Source: AWTP1-9 sp035703165
Lineage (GTDB): Bacteria; Bacteroidota; Bacteroidia; Chitinophagales; Chitinophagaceae
Length of the DNA: 31,906 nucleotides
Assembly (NCBI GenBank): GCA_035703165.1
Contig: DASSYR010000023.1
Span: forward strand, 1 to 31,906
Reading direction: 5' to 3'
This document shows positions 21,769-31,403 of this stretch, piece by piece. Numbering within the stretch: position 1 is the stretch's first letter; the number at the start of each line of letters is the position of its first letter. The translations under genes and the position numbers were made by a program. The notes beneath the pieces were generated by a model, which did no database searches, was not told the DNA's origin, and was given only the letters and a program-made list of their open reading frames with translations.

Positions 21769-22395
21769 ATGCAATTATTTTTCAAAAAAAAGATTGTATT
21801 TCTATTTCCGGTTTTTCTTTTTTTTGGCTGTGCATCCAAATACAGACCCGTTAACCCGGGGCAATTAAATTATAATATAAAGGCACAAAAAAGTGATGTA
21901 GAGCTTTATTATAGATACGATGTGCTACAGGAAGCTAATAATATTAGACATGCGAATAAAGAATTGAAAAAGAAAATAAAGTTGGTAGCCGTAAAAATTT
22001 ATAATAACACCCCCCAACAAATTACAATTGGTCAAAACGCAAAGTTTTTTGGAGATGATAAAGAGCTGATATTGCTGAATACAGAAGAAATTCAGAAAGT
22101 ACTTAGACAGAGCCTACCCGTATATCTTAGCTATCTTGCGCTGGCCCCCATAAAGTTTTCATACCAAACCCAGGGAGGACAAAAAACGGTGGATATATTT
22201 GCCGGCGCCATTACAGGAGGCGCTTTAACTGCTACTAATATATACGTGGCGGGGAAGGCTAATAAGAAACTGAAAGAAGAGCTTAAACAAAATTCCATCA
22301 TAAATAAGGATATACTACCGGGAGAAACGCTATATGGGATAATCGGATTTAAAGGAGAAGGTTATGTATCGCTAACATTAAAACTCGCAAAGTAA
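21769..22395 (+). CDS. Hypothetical lipoprotein
   Basis: The protein has 208 residues. It has a basic N-terminus (MQLFFKKK), a hydrophobic stretch and the lipobox FFGC with Cys21 as the lipidated residue. The mature part starts ASKYRPVNPGQL and has a beta-rich middle (LVAVKIYNNTPQQITIGQNA). A glycine-rich small hydrophobic segment (IFAGAITGGALTATNIYVAG) resembles a glycine-zipper-like stretch. It ends with GETLYGIIGFKGEGYVSLTL. I do not recognise the family. The next gene begins 11 bases later, so the two are likely co-transcribed. Confidence 0.75.
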   Translation: MQLFFKKKIVFLFPVFLFFGCASKYRPVNPGQLNYNIKAQKSDVELYYRYDVLQEANNIRHANKELKKKIKLVAVKIYNNTPQQITIGQNAKFFGDDKELILLNTEEIQKVLRQSLPVYLSYLALAPIKFSYQTQGGQKTVDIFAGAITGGALTATNIYVAGKANKKLKEELKQNSIINKDILPGETLYGIIGFKGEGYVSLTLKLAK

Positions 22396-22406
22396 ATTTT
22401 ACCCAA

Positions 22407-22823
22407 TTGAAGCAGTTTGTCCAAATTTGTTCTTTTGATAATTATATTGAAGCAAACCTGGTATTGGGGATGCTGCAAGACCAGGGAATTAATTGTCACT
22501 TGCAAGATGAACACACCATTACCATTGACCCATTACTCAGTCCGGCCCTTGGCGGAATGAAGCTAATGGTATATAAAACACAGGCACCCAGAGCCGTGGA
22601 GCTCTTAAAGGAAGCTGAAAAAGAGTATGTAAAAACCATTAATTGCCCTTTTTGTAAAACCCAATCATTAGAAGTAGTAGTAAAAACAAAAAAACCCGGC
22701 TCTCTTTGGAATGCTTTAAAATCGATGTTGCTCACCGGGCAAACGGAAACGGTAACAAAAAAATTTGTGTGTAAAAATTGTGGGTCTTCATTTAAAGAGT
22801 TACCCCGGGCAGAAAATTTTTAA
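22407..22823 (+). CDS. DUF2007 domain protein with zinc ribbon
   Basis: The protein has 138 residues with a TTG start. Residues 1-70 match the DUF2007 pattern (signal-transduction PII-like fold): FVQICSFDNYIEANLVLGML, then a short IDP...GGMKLMVYK strand and an acidic helix. The C-terminal part has two cysteine pairs, Cys80-x-x-Cys83 and Cys122-x-x-Cys125, an evident zinc ribbon. DUF2007 proteins have no firm function. The 11-base gap after the lipoprotein gene suggests one transcript. Confidence 0.8.
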   Translation: MKQFVQICSFDNYIEANLVLGMLQDQGINCHLQDEHTITIDPLLSPALGGMKLMVYKTQAPRAVELLKEAEKEYVKTINCPFCKTQSLEVVVKTKKPGSLWNALKSMLLTGQTETVTKKFVCKNCGSSFKELPRAENF

Positions 22824-22859
22824 TTTCTTTCGTAACTTTTCGACATCCAAATTAAAAAT

Positions 22860-23684
22860 ATGTTTGAAAAAATCATTAGTCATTTCCAAACCCTGGAACA
22901 AAGACCCCTGGAAAGGATGACCATTCTTGTTTGCGGGTTACTAATTTTTTGGATAATTGAAGGCGCAATTCCTCTGCTTCCCATGCACTATAAAAAAAAT
23001 AAACTCAGGCATGCAGGGGTAAATTTGGGATTCACCGTTATTCATTTAATCATTCATACTTTTTTAGCCATTTTAATTATCAAATTGAGCGATTGGTGTA
23101 AGGCAGAACACTTTGGCATTATTTACTGGAGCCAGGCAAATACAATTCTAACTATACTAATTGTTTTTTTAGCACTTGACTTTTTTGGTGGTTGGCTTGT
23201 TCATATAATAGAACACAAAGTTCCTTTTTTGTGGCGTTTTCATACCATTCATCATGCTGATAACAACGTGGACGTAACAACGGGTCTCAGGCATCATCCG
23301 GGAGAAAGTATTTTGCGTGGTATTTTCTTTTTTATGGGTATTGTTGTTAGTGGGGCACCCATGTACAGCGTAATGATTTTTCAAACAATTTTAATTTTAG
23401 CTACGGCCTTTACACATGCAAATATCAGTTTGCCAAAGTCTGTTGACAGTTTAATTAGTTGGATATTCGTTTCACCTAATATGCATAAAGTACATCATCA
23501 TTGGAAACAACCTTATACCGATAGTAATTATGGGGCAGTACTATCTATTTGGGACAGGTTATTAGGAACGTTTAAAAAATTGGATTCACAAAACATTCGT
23601 TACGGTCTGGATCGCTATTATCCTAATGAAGAAGATGAAAATTTTGTTAAGCTGATGTCACATCCGTTTAAAAAAATGAATTGA
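22860..23684 (+). CDS. Fatty acid hydroxylase / sterol desaturase family membrane protein
   Basis: The protein has 274 residues with three to four membrane helices (about 21-41, 55-76, 92-115, 155-185). The di-iron histidine motifs of the superfamily are in place: H115-IIE-H119, H128-TI-HH132, RHH near 145 and H209-KV-HHH214. Family members insert hydroxyl groups into lipids, carotenoids or sterols with O2 and an electron donor. Bacteroidota homologues are often annotated only as sterol desaturase family, and the substrate is not known. A free Rieske protein is encoded about 7 kb away, but nothing links them. Confidence 0.9.
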   Translation: MFEKIISHFQTLEQRPLERMTILVCGLLIFWIIEGAIPLLPMHYKKNKLRHAGVNLGFTVIHLIIHTFLAILIIKLSDWCKAEHFGIIYWSQANTILTILIVFLALDFFGGWLVHIIEHKVPFLWRFHTIHHADNNVDVTTGLRHHPGESILRGIFFFMGIVVSGAPMYSVMIFQTILILATAFTHANISLPKSVDSLISWIFVSPNMHKVHHHWKQPYTDSNYGAVLSIWDRLLGTFKKLDSQNIRYGLDRYYPNEEDENFVKLMSHPFKKMN

Positions 23685-23964
23685 TGTACATGGTTTCTAA
23701 AATTGTTTATAATATTTTTAATAGATCGTGTGTATTGAAGGCTTATTTGTAATTTTTTGACTCAGAAACGCTGTCAACGTAAAATTTTTAATAAAATAAA
23801 GTTTTACTGGTTCTATTTTTCCAAATTAGCAGATAAGCCATTTAATTTTAAATACCTGCTTTCCACTCATATAATTTTTAGTTCGGGTATAAATTTTTTT
23901 TGAATATTTGTTATCAAGCGTGGATTTATAAGTAAGTAGCAGGATTAACAAGTAAAAATGTATT

Positions 23965-25236
23965 ATGAAAAAGATAGTATTTCGTTTTCTTTTTATTTAC
24001 TTTTTTTTAAATAGTTTTTATTTGCTCGAGTTTTATCAAATACCCTGGATTAATTTGATAACCGAGTACCACAGTAAGATAGACGAATGGGTTGTTACCG
24101 GTTTTAATAAGTACCTGTTGCATGTTAAAAGCACTTTAAATACAAATGGAGGAGGAAGCGGAGACATATCTTTTGCGTGGGCACAATTTTACACATACAT
24201 TCTTTTGTCGTTGCTTGGAAGCATGCTCTGGACCGTATTGGACAGAAAAAGACAAAACTATGATACTCTTTCTTTCTGGTTAAGAAACGTAGTGCGGTAT
24301 TATCTTATCACTTTTTGTTTTAGCTATGGTATAATTAAACTTTTTGCCTTACAAATGCCCTTCCCCAATTTAAGCCTACTGGCAACACCGCTGGGGGATT
24401 TTCTTCCTATGCGACTTTCCTGGATGTTTTTCGGTTATTCAACTCCGTACCAGGTTTTTTCCGGAATAATAGAAATAATAGCAGGATTGCTCTTATTAAA
24501 CCGAAGAACAATTGTATTAGGATCATTAATAAGCGCAGGTGTATTTTTTAATGTGTTTATGTTGAACCTTAGTTATGATATTCCGGTAAAATTATTTTCC
24601 ATGCAATTGTTTATTTGTAGTTTGTTTCTTGTATTAAGTGATAGTAAGCGATTATTGAATTTCTTTTTCCTCAATAAGCCTGCCGAGCTAACTACTCTTT
24701 ATAGCATTAATTTTAATAAGAAATGGCAAAAAATTGCAAGAATTTTACTGAAGACAGGGTTTGTAATACTCTTTATCATAATACCCTTTAATCAAACATG
24801 GCAGCGATATAAAAACAGTTTGATTAAAACAGAAATGAAGCCTATAAAGCCGGGCATTTATACTATTAAAACATTTATTAAAAACAGAGATACCGTTTTA
24901 GTTTCCTTAAACGATAGCCTGGCGTGGAAAGATTTCATTTTTGATGTCAAAGGAATCGGAAGCATAAACACGTTGGATACTCTTTTCAGACAACGATATA
25001 GAAGAGGTTATTTTATTTATCAGGTTGACTCAGTAAAAGAAATTATTTCTTTTAAGAAAAATATACCGGATACAGCCAGTATTTTTAAAATGAAATATAA
25101 GATTACTGATGAGAATGCCATGGAACTCTGGGGTAAAGTAAGAAACGACTCATTGTACTTCAAACTGTTAAAAAGCAATCGCCATTTTCAACTCACAGAA
25201 AAGCAATTCCACTGGATTTCAGAGTCAAACCGGTAG
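23965..25236 (+). CDS. DoxX-like integral membrane protein with C-terminal soluble domain
   Basis: The protein has 423 residues. Membrane helices lie at about 5-22, 72-90, 108-130, 165-182, 184-205, 212-230 and 263-282. The central part resembles large DoxX-like proteins of Bacteroidota (FSWAQ-like start, LGDFLPMRLSWMFFGYSTPY, then FSGIIEIIAGLLLLNRRT). The last 130 residues are soluble and beta-rich (PIKPGIYTIKTFIKNRDTVL). DoxX relatives are linked to thiol redox or quinone chemistry, but no catalytic residues are visible here. It is a single gene; no clear promoter was seen. Confidence 0.65.
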   Translation: MKKIVFRFLFIYFFLNSFYLLEFYQIPWINLITEYHSKIDEWVVTGFNKYLLHVKSTLNTNGGGSGDISFAWAQFYTYILLSLLGSMLWTVLDRKRQNYDTLSFWLRNVVRYYLITFCFSYGIIKLFALQMPFPNLSLLATPLGDFLPMRLSWMFFGYSTPYQVFSGIIEIIAGLLLLNRRTIVLGSLISAGVFFNVFMLNLSYDIPVKLFSMQLFICSLFLVLSDSKRLLNFFFLNKPAELTTLYSINFNKKWQKIARILLKTGFVILFIIIPFNQTWQRYKNSLIKTEMKPIKPGIYTIKTFIKNRDTVLVSLNDSLAWKDFIFDVKGIGSINTLDTLFRQRYRRGYFIYQVDSVKEIISFKKNIPDTASIFKMKYKITDENAMELWGKVRNDSLYFKLLKSNRHFQLTEKQFHWISESNR

Positions 25237-25558
25237 CTAAAAACAGGTTCTGTTTCTTAAGTCATAATTATTTTACCATATTCATTCCCAAGTGAAATAA
25301 ATTAACACTTTCGGGTTATTGACAACGCAGTAAAATAAAACTATGTTTATATGCCAGAGTAGCACTGGTATTAAATAAACAAAGACCTTATCATGTACTC
25401 TCTTTAAAACAACTATCGTCCCCTCTTACTTTTTATTAAAAAATTTTACTGGCAAATTCAAGTGTATATAAAATGTATTATGTCATTTGTGTGCTCTATG
25501 GTTTAAAAACCCGGAAGCCGAAAAGGGTATTCAAGAGTAGGCATTAAAACTTTATTTT
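25237..25558. other. Intergenic, no gene seen
   Basis: AT-rich. No coding frame, tRNA, clear promoter element or strong terminator was found between the DoxX-like gene and the 25559 gene. Confidence 0.5.
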
Positions 25559-25990
25559 ATGACAGTATTTTTAATTGCAATTCTTGCAATTTCTGCCATT
25601 AGCCTGGTATTCAATGCTGGTTATATAGTGCATGAACTGGGTATTTACCCCCATACGAAAAACCGGAAAACTCCTGTTGAAAGAAAGTTTATGCATCGCA
25701 GTTTGTACGACAAGGACAGGAAAAAAACACACGATTTTTATATAACTCACCACATGACTATAGAGTTAAGAAAGTTGGGTCACAAAGACATCTATACTTT
25801 TAAAGACCCTTACGAAGCACTGGAAAAAGTAATTAGGAGATATGAAGAACTGCCCGTTCGCAGCCGTTATGATGATCTGGTACATTTAAGTAATTACATC
25901 AGTAACACGGTTAAAAGCGATGAGCGGATTAACCAACTCATCGAAAGAGCAATTGATATTTCTGTTTCAAAACCATTTAAAACCAACTAA
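25559..25990 (+). CDS. Hypothetical protein with N-terminal membrane helix
   Basis: The protein has 143 residues. Residues 1-26 form one hydrophobic helix (MTVFLIAILAISAISLVFNA) and the rest is soluble, basic and helical. Visible segments are PVERKFMHRSLYDKDRKKTH, THHMTIELRKLGHKDIY and LVHLSNYISNTVKSDERINQ. I do not recognise a domain. The stop codon is one base before the start of the beta/gamma-crystallin gene, so the two are translationally close and probably act in the same process. It could be the membrane-bound partner of the crystallin protein. Confidence 0.7.
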   Translation: MTVFLIAILAISAISLVFNAGYIVHELGIYPHTKNRKTPVERKFMHRSLYDKDRKKTHDFYITHHMTIELRKLGHKDIYTFKDPYEALEKVIRRYEELPVRSRYDDLVHLSNYISNTVKSDERINQLIERAIDISVSKPFKTN

Positions 25991-25991
25991 C

Positions 25992-26825
25992 ATGGCACAT
26001 GCACATTTATTTCAGCATAATAATTTTACCGGACGACAAATGATTGCCGATAACCCCGATGGTGTTCGTTACGCATTAACTCCCTTTGCTACAATGAGTG
26101 CTCTTAGCTTTAATGATATAACGTCTTCGCTAAGGCTACATTCAAGCACACCTGCTATTCCCAGTATGTGCATTCTTTTTGAACATGCAGGATTTAATGG
26201 AAATGTAAAGGCTTTTGCATTTAATGCAAATCGGGATATTAGCTCTTTACCGGGGTTTAATGATGTTACCAGTAGCGTTTTGATTGTTGAACATGATCCA
26301 AATCCCAACAAAACGATTTTAAAACTTCGGCAACTTGCAGGCAATCGTATTAATAGTGCTATTGACGATAATTTGAGTGGAATAAGTGAAGTAAGCCGCA
26401 GCGGAGATGTGAAGTTGAAGTTTGTAATTGACTTAGATGGCCTGGTGGGAATTGATTTGGTATTAGTGGAAATACCCGTTAAGGTTCATACACCCTGGCC
26501 TTTTAGCGATTACAGTGCTAAAATCAGGTATTGGATTAATTTGTTTATTGATGGCAGCAATCGCTTACAGGGTTTTGTAAATGCCTGGGGATATTGGATT
26601 GAGGGCGGAATACTTACCGGTAGCATTGAGGGCAAATTAAAACCACAGGTAGAAGCTAATATTGGCGCCGTTGAATCAAATTTGAATAGCATGTTACGGG
26701 AGGTTAATTTTCACCGGTGGACAGACGTTTATTTGTTACCCGGAAGCAGCAATCTCGTAACGGACGATTATGACAGCAATGTTAATGATGAGGTATCAGT
26801 AATATTGCCTTATATGGAAGGATAA
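25992..26825 (+). CDS. Beta/gamma-crystallin domain protein with unknown C-terminal domain
   Basis: The protein has 277 residues from the ATG at 25992. The frame extends upstream, but only inside the previous gene. Residues 5-100 form two Greek-key motifs. Each has an aromatic-x-G hairpin (FQHNNFTG at 7-14, FEHAGFNG at 63-70) and a calcium-site signature N/D-N/D-x-x-S/T-S (NDITSS at 41-46, NDVTSS at 90-95). Both halves are intact, so the domain should bind two Ca2+. Residues 115-277 are a separate, unrecognised domain (SDYSAKIRYWINLFIDGSNR, EGGILTGSIEGKL) that may be amphipathic. There is no signal peptide. It forms an operon with the preceding gene. Confidence 0.82.
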   Translation: MAHAHLFQHNNFTGRQMIADNPDGVRYALTPFATMSALSFNDITSSLRLHSSTPAIPSMCILFEHAGFNGNVKAFAFNANRDISSLPGFNDVTSSVLIVEHDPNPNKTILKLRQLAGNRINSAIDDNLSGISEVSRSGDVKLKFVIDLDGLVGIDLVLVEIPVKVHTPWPFSDYSAKIRYWINLFIDGSNRLQGFVNAWGYWIEGGILTGSIEGKLKPQVEANIGAVESNLNSMLREVNFHRWTDVYLLPGSSNLVTDDYDSNVNDEVSVILPYMEG

Positions 26826-26853
26826 TTTTTTTTAACGTATTACATATAATGAG

Positions 26854-26905
26854 GCGTAGCTTACCGGGCGATAAAGCTCATGGTTGCAGCTACGCTTTTA
26901 TTTTG
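26854..26905 (+). terminator. Probable terminator of the crystallin operon
   Basis: GCGTAGCT (26854-26861) pairs with AGCTACGC (26888-26895) over 8 bp, followed by TTTTATTTT. The 26-nt loop is long for a terminator. Confidence 0.6.
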
Positions 26906-26959
26906 CCCAATTAATTGCGTTATTAATCCAGCAATGAAAATTAATATACCTCGTAATTA

Positions 26960-28426
26960 TCAATCCCTGTAGTTCAGAGCAGGCTTTCTGTCTCCCAATA
27001 ACGCTTTGTATTTATAATCGCCCACATCTTTTTTAAATTCCTCTTTAGCCTTTTCAATAATAGCAGGTGTGCTAAACAAATCAATAGCAGTTAAAGCCAT
27101 TGTTTTAGCTGCTACCATTATTCCTTTAATGGCAATGTCTGTTCCGCCACAAGCTACGGCTTGCCAGCTATGTGCCGGGGTGCCGGGTACCCAGGTTGCA
27201 GTCCGAAGTCCGACCGTTGGCAGAACATAACTTACATCACCTACGTCTGTAGAACCACCGCCAGACACTTCATCTACTTTCATTGGAGTTATCAATGCAG
27301 CCGATTCAATAGCCGGAGGATTACTTAAAAAACTGGCCTGTATCTTTTTTGCAAACTCAATTTCCTCCGGTGTATAAGAAACGCCCCCTACACTTTCCAG
27401 GTTTTGTTGCATTACCTCGGCCAAAGTGCGGTTTAACAATAAGTCGTGCGTGCCACCAATAACCTCATAATCCATTTTTGTGTCTGTTCCTAACGCAGCT
27501 CCTTCGGCAGCTTTTACAATGCGATTAAATATTTCAACAACTTTTTCCCTCTTTGGGTGACGAACATAATAATACACCTCAGCAAAATCCGGAACAACGT
27601 TTGGCGCCTTGCCGCCATTGGTAATTACGTAATGTATTCTCGTTTCCTGTGGTATATGCTCACGCATCATATTTACCATATAATCCATTGCTTCCACACC
27701 GTCTAAAGAAGATCTTCCTTTATCCGGTGAAGCTGCCGCATGTGCCGATATTCCATAAAAACGAAACTTAGCCGATTTGTTGGCCAGGGCGCTGGTCATT
27801 GTCACGCCATTTTCTGCTCCGGGATGCCAGTGAATAACAATATCCACCCCATCAAACAAGCCGGCCCTTACCATATACACTTTACCACTTCCGCCTTCTT
27901 CAGCCGGAGAGCCATATACTTTAATCGTCCCACTAATTTTTTTTGATTCAATTAATTTTTTTAATTCAATACCAGCAGCTATTGAAGCCGTTCCAAATAA
28001 ATGATGTCCGCAGGCATGCCCTGCCTCCTTACCCGCAATAGGTTTTTTTTCCGGAGTTGCCTCTTGGGATAAACCGGGCAGTGCATCAAATTCTGCTAAA
28101 ATTCCAATTACCGGGTTGCCACTCCCGTAAGTGGCTACAAAAGCAGTAGGCATATCTGCTACCCCTTCTTTTACATCAAAACCATTATCACGTAAGGTTT
28201 TTTGAAGCAAAGCCGAACTTTTAACCTCTTTATAACCTACTTCCGCGTAGTTCCATATCTGTAAGGCAACATTTTTATATTCATCATATTTTGATTGTAT
28301 ATCAAGCTTTGCCTGCTCTTTTGCTGCATCAATCGGATTTTTTATACCTTTTTTTTGTGCATGGACAGGGAGTATAAAAAAACAACTAGTTGTTAAAACA
28401 GAAAGAATGATCAATAATCTTTTCAT
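26960..28426 (-). CDS. Exported M20D amidohydrolase (AbgB/IAA-hydrolase type)
   Basis: The protein has 488 residues. A signal peptide ends near ILPVHAQ. The M20D metal motif HACGHHLFG lies near 137-145, the catalytic Glu pair is in SPAEEGGSG, and AEFDALPG is the family's Asp-Ala-Leu-Pro segment near 110. A dimerisation-domain motif, GISAHAAASPDKGRSSLDGV, follows, and a conserved late His is in GTPAHSW. Family members release amino acids or aminobenzoate from N-acyl conjugates such as p-aminobenzoyl-glutamate. The substrate is not known. It is divergent from the Asp-box gene, with a 144-base gap. Confidence 0.92.
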   Translation of the reverse strand: MKRLLIILSVLTTSCFFILPVHAQKKGIKNPIDAAKEQAKLDIQSKYDEYKNVALQIWNYAEVGYKEVKSSALLQKTLRDNGFDVKEGVADMPTAFVATYGSGNPVIGILAEFDALPGLSQEATPEKKPIAGKEAGHACGHHLFGTASIAAGIELKKLIESKKISGTIKVYGSPAEEGGSGKVYMVRAGLFDGVDIVIHWHPGAENGVTMTSALANKSAKFRFYGISAHAAASPDKGRSSLDGVEAMDYMVNMMREHIPQETRIHYVITNGGKAPNVVPDFAEVYYYVRHPKREKVVEIFNRIVKAAEGAALGTDTKMDYEVIGGTHDLLLNRTLAEVMQQNLESVGGVSYTPEEIEFAKKIQASFLSNPPAIESAALITPMKVDEVSGGGSTDVGDVSYVLPTVGLRTATWVPGTPAHSWQAVACGGTDIAIKGIMVAAKTMALTAIDLFSTPAIIEKAKEEFKKDVGDYKYKALLGDRKPALNYRD

Positions 28427-28570
28427 GGTATAATAAAATTAGCGCCACAAAATACTATTTTTTACATGAGTTGAATTTATATATAAAGTATTTTAAATGT
28501 GATAACTCATAAGCCGGTAAGTGTTACATATTTCATACATTTATCCACGTTTCAATTAAAATAAATCCAC

Positions 28571-30916
28571 ATGAAATTTTTTCAATTGCTGTTAGCCGGG
28601 GTTACCGTAATTTTTACTTATGTAAATACGCTGGCGCAAACGCTGCCCTCCAATCAACGTCCCTCCAGGGGAATTGAGAGAGTCGCTGCTTTTAAAAAAC
28701 AATTGGCAACCATTCAGGTATCACCTTATAAAAGATTGCAGTGGCGCAATGTTGGACCCGATAATATCAGCGGTCGTTGTACCGATGTGTGGGGTATTGC
28801 CGGTAAACCCGAAATTATATATGCCACATTCGCTACCGGTGGTTTATGGAAAACAGAAGATGGGGGAAAAAACTGGAAATCTTTATTTGATCAATACGGA
28901 ACGCTGTCCATAGGAAATATGGCGATTGCGCCTTCTAATGCTGATATTTTATATGTAGGTACCGGGGAAGCAAATATTTTCCGCGCATCTCTGCCCGGTA
29001 TTGGTATGTTTAAATCCGTGGATGCCGGAAAAACCTGGCAACATATTGGGTTGGAAAACACTTCTACCATTGCGAGAGTGGTGGTGCATCCAACCAATCC
29101 CAATATTGTATATGTAGCTGCCGGCGGTAATGAATGGAGCTATAATACGGATCGTGGTGTATATCAAACAACGGATGGAGGTAAAACCTGGAAAAAAATT
29201 TTATACAAGGATGAAAAAACAGGGTGTATTGATTTACGAATGGATCCCTCCGATCCTAATACAATTTATGCGTCCATGTGGAATCGTATCAGGAAAAGAT
29301 GGAGCGACCCGGTGCCGGAAGATGGCGATTACATTTATAAAACAACCGATGGGGGTAAGACGTGGAAACCACTTACTAACGGTTTGCCAGATACGAAACG
29401 TACCGGCAGAATCGGATTGGCCATTTCACCAAGCAATACCAGCGTAGTGTATGCATTTGTAGATAATCACGAATCCAAAAGAGATATAAAAGAGGGAGAA
29501 CTTGACCCATACGGAAGACCCAGGGAGTTTGTTGCCAAAGGTGTAGAAGTATATCGCAGTAATGATAAAGGGGAAAGCTGGACAAAAATGAGCGAGAATG
29601 ATGATTTTATGGAAGGAATTTGTGGTACGTACGGATGGGTGTTTGGTCAAATAAGAGTAAATCCGTTGAATGAAAATACAGTTTACATTATGGGAGTACC
29701 TATGGGAAAATCAACCGACGGTGGTAGAACATGGAAAGCATTTCGTCCGGATAGGAATGCAAATAGTGATCGTATTCATGGAGATAATCATGCCATGTGG
29801 ATAGACCCGTTGGATACAAACAGAATTATTAATGGGAATGACGGAGGGGTGATTGTTACTTATGATGGCGGTAAAACATGGAAAAACTTTTTTAAAGAAA
29901 TACCTACCACCCAGTTTTATAATATTACTTATGATAATAGTACACCCTATAATATAATTGGCTCTGTACAGGATGAGCTTTCGTTTATGGCAAGTATAAA
30001 AAATACCTATGGTGTAAAGGATTCAACAATTAGGCAATGGCGAAGAGCCCCGGGCGGAGAAGGCGTTATACATGTCGTAGATCCGGTAGATGGAAACATC
30101 GTTTATACTTCTACTTTTTACGGAAGGCTTATAAAAGCAAACCTGAAAGAACCTGATTCCACCTGGTCAAGAGACATTGCGCCAAAGAAAACACAAGACG
30201 AAGAAACGCATAGGGGCGAATGGCTTGCCTATACAATGCTTTCCCCATTCGATCGTTTTACAGTTTACCATGGTATGCAATATTTGTTTCGTTCTACCGA
30301 CAGTGGCGCTAACTGGACAAGGATAAGTCCCGACCTTTCGTATAACAATAAAAATAAGATGGGCAAAACACCTTATGCAATTAATCACCAGGCGATAACT
30401 GCGGTTGATGAATCACCGTTAGCTAGCGGACTGCTTTATGCGGGAACAGACGATGGCAGAGTGTGGAGATCACCCAAAGAAGGTGAAGATTGGATTGAAA
30501 TAACAAAAGGCCTTCCTAAAAATGTACATGTATCCCGTTTGGTTGCTTCTCAATACAAAGAGTCAAGAATCTATGTTACCCTGAGTGATAGAAGGGAAGA
30601 TAATATTACGCCTTATATTTTTGTGAGCGAAGATTATGGTAAAACGTGGGCCAATATTGCGCTCACTCTCCCGCCAGCGCCGGTGAATGTGGTAAGGGAA
30701 GATCCCAGGAACCCAAATGTATTGTATTGCGGAACGGATATGGGAGTGTATGTAAGTAAAAACCGGGGTGTTTCCTGGCAATCATTGCAGTGTAACTTAC
30801 CGTTAACTGTTTCAGTTCAGGATTTATTTGTACACCCGAGGGATAATAATTTGGTAATTGCTACGTATGGCAGAGGTATTTGGGCCCTGGATAACATAGA
30901 AGCTTTGCGAAAATAA
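28571..30916 (+). CDS. Exported Asp-box (BNR) double beta-propeller protein, sortilin/VPS10-like
   Basis: The protein has 781 residues. A signal peptide ends near YVNTLAQ. At least ten Asp-box turns of the form S/T-x-D-x-G-x-x-W are visible, such as TEDGGKNW, SVDAGKTW, TTDGGKTW (twice), SNDKGESW, STDGGRTW, TYDGGKTW, STDSGANW and SEDYGKTW. They fit two propellers of the sortilin-Vps10 / glycosyl hydrolase BNR-like group. These proteins are abundant in Bacteroidota and are often annotated as glycosyl hydrolases, but no sialidase FRIP motif or catalytic triad is evident, so binding of peptides or surface ligands is as likely. A near-consensus -7 element TACATTTA lies at 28536-28543. Confidence 0.88.
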   Translation: MKFFQLLLAGVTVIFTYVNTLAQTLPSNQRPSRGIERVAAFKKQLATIQVSPYKRLQWRNVGPDNISGRCTDVWGIAGKPEIIYATFATGGLWKTEDGGKNWKSLFDQYGTLSIGNMAIAPSNADILYVGTGEANIFRASLPGIGMFKSVDAGKTWQHIGLENTSTIARVVVHPTNPNIVYVAAGGNEWSYNTDRGVYQTTDGGKTWKKILYKDEKTGCIDLRMDPSDPNTIYASMWNRIRKRWSDPVPEDGDYIYKTTDGGKTWKPLTNGLPDTKRTGRIGLAISPSNTSVVYAFVDNHESKRDIKEGELDPYGRPREFVAKGVEVYRSNDKGESWTKMSENDDFMEGICGTYGWVFGQIRVNPLNENTVYIMGVPMGKSTDGGRTWKAFRPDRNANSDRIHGDNHAMWIDPLDTNRIINGNDGGVIVTYDGGKTWKNFFKEIPTTQFYNITYDNSTPYNIIGSVQDELSFMASIKNTYGVKDSTIRQWRRAPGGEGVIHVVDPVDGNIVYTSTFYGRLIKANLKEPDSTWSRDIAPKKTQDEETHRGEWLAYTMLSPFDRFTVYHGMQYLFRSTDSGANWTRISPDLSYNNKNKMGKTPYAINHQAITAVDESPLASGLLYAGTDDGRVWRSPKEGEDWIEITKGLPKNVHVSRLVASQYKESRIYVTLSDRREDNITPYIFVSEDYGKTWANIALTLPPAPVNVVREDPRNPNVLYCGTDMGVYVSKNRGVSWQSLQCNLPLTVSVQDLFVHPRDNNLVIATYGRGIWALDNIEALRK

Positions 30917-31226
30917 GGTGTGGTAAAAAGTTTATCCAACGATTTTTTTAAAGAAGTAGAGGTAATTAAAACGGCTTACTCCTATAAATTAAAATACTTG
31001 CCATTCTAGGATTGTATGGTGTAATCATAAGCAAAAAGCCCCACAAGGGTATTTAAAATGCACAAGGCGGGGTAGTACTAACACACAAAATATTAATAAA
31101 ATAAATATATGTTTACCTTGTTTTTTGTATTGATAAATTAGTTTTATTTGTAATGAATTTATAAGTAAACCGAATTATCGTATTTAAATCATTTATCGTG
31201 TGCCCTGTTTACCTTATCCGCCTTGG

Positions 31227-31248
31227 CAGGCTTTACACAGCCTGTTTT
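31227..31248 (+). terminator. Possible terminator hairpin
   Basis: CAGGCT (31227-31232) pairs with AGCCTG (31239-31244) around TTACAC, followed by TTTTCG. It is far from the preceding stop codon, so it may instead belong to the cluster of repeats. Confidence 0.35.
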
Positions 31249-31344
31249 CGCTCCGTGTCATTTCCCCGTTATTCCTTTTTTAAACAGTTACCGTACAAGT
31301 TTCATCTCTCAATTGTTGGATTTACAAAAATTGGTAAAGCAATT

Positions 31345-31403
31345 TCCTGCCTCGGCAGGAGATCCTGCTTTGTAGGAAATCCTCCTCCGAAAGGGGATCC
31401 TAC
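31345..31403. repeat. Pair of adjacent palindromic elements
   Basis: TCCTGCC-TC-GGCAGGA (31345-31360) is a nearly closed palindrome. GTAGGA (31372-31377) with TCCTAC (31398-31403), plus inner TCC/GGA and CC/GG pairs, forms a second hairpin. Short pieces (CCTnnGGCAGG, GATCCT) recur at 31221-31230 and 31361-31366. It resembles an interspersed palindromic repeat; only the whole genome can show this. Confidence 0.5.
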
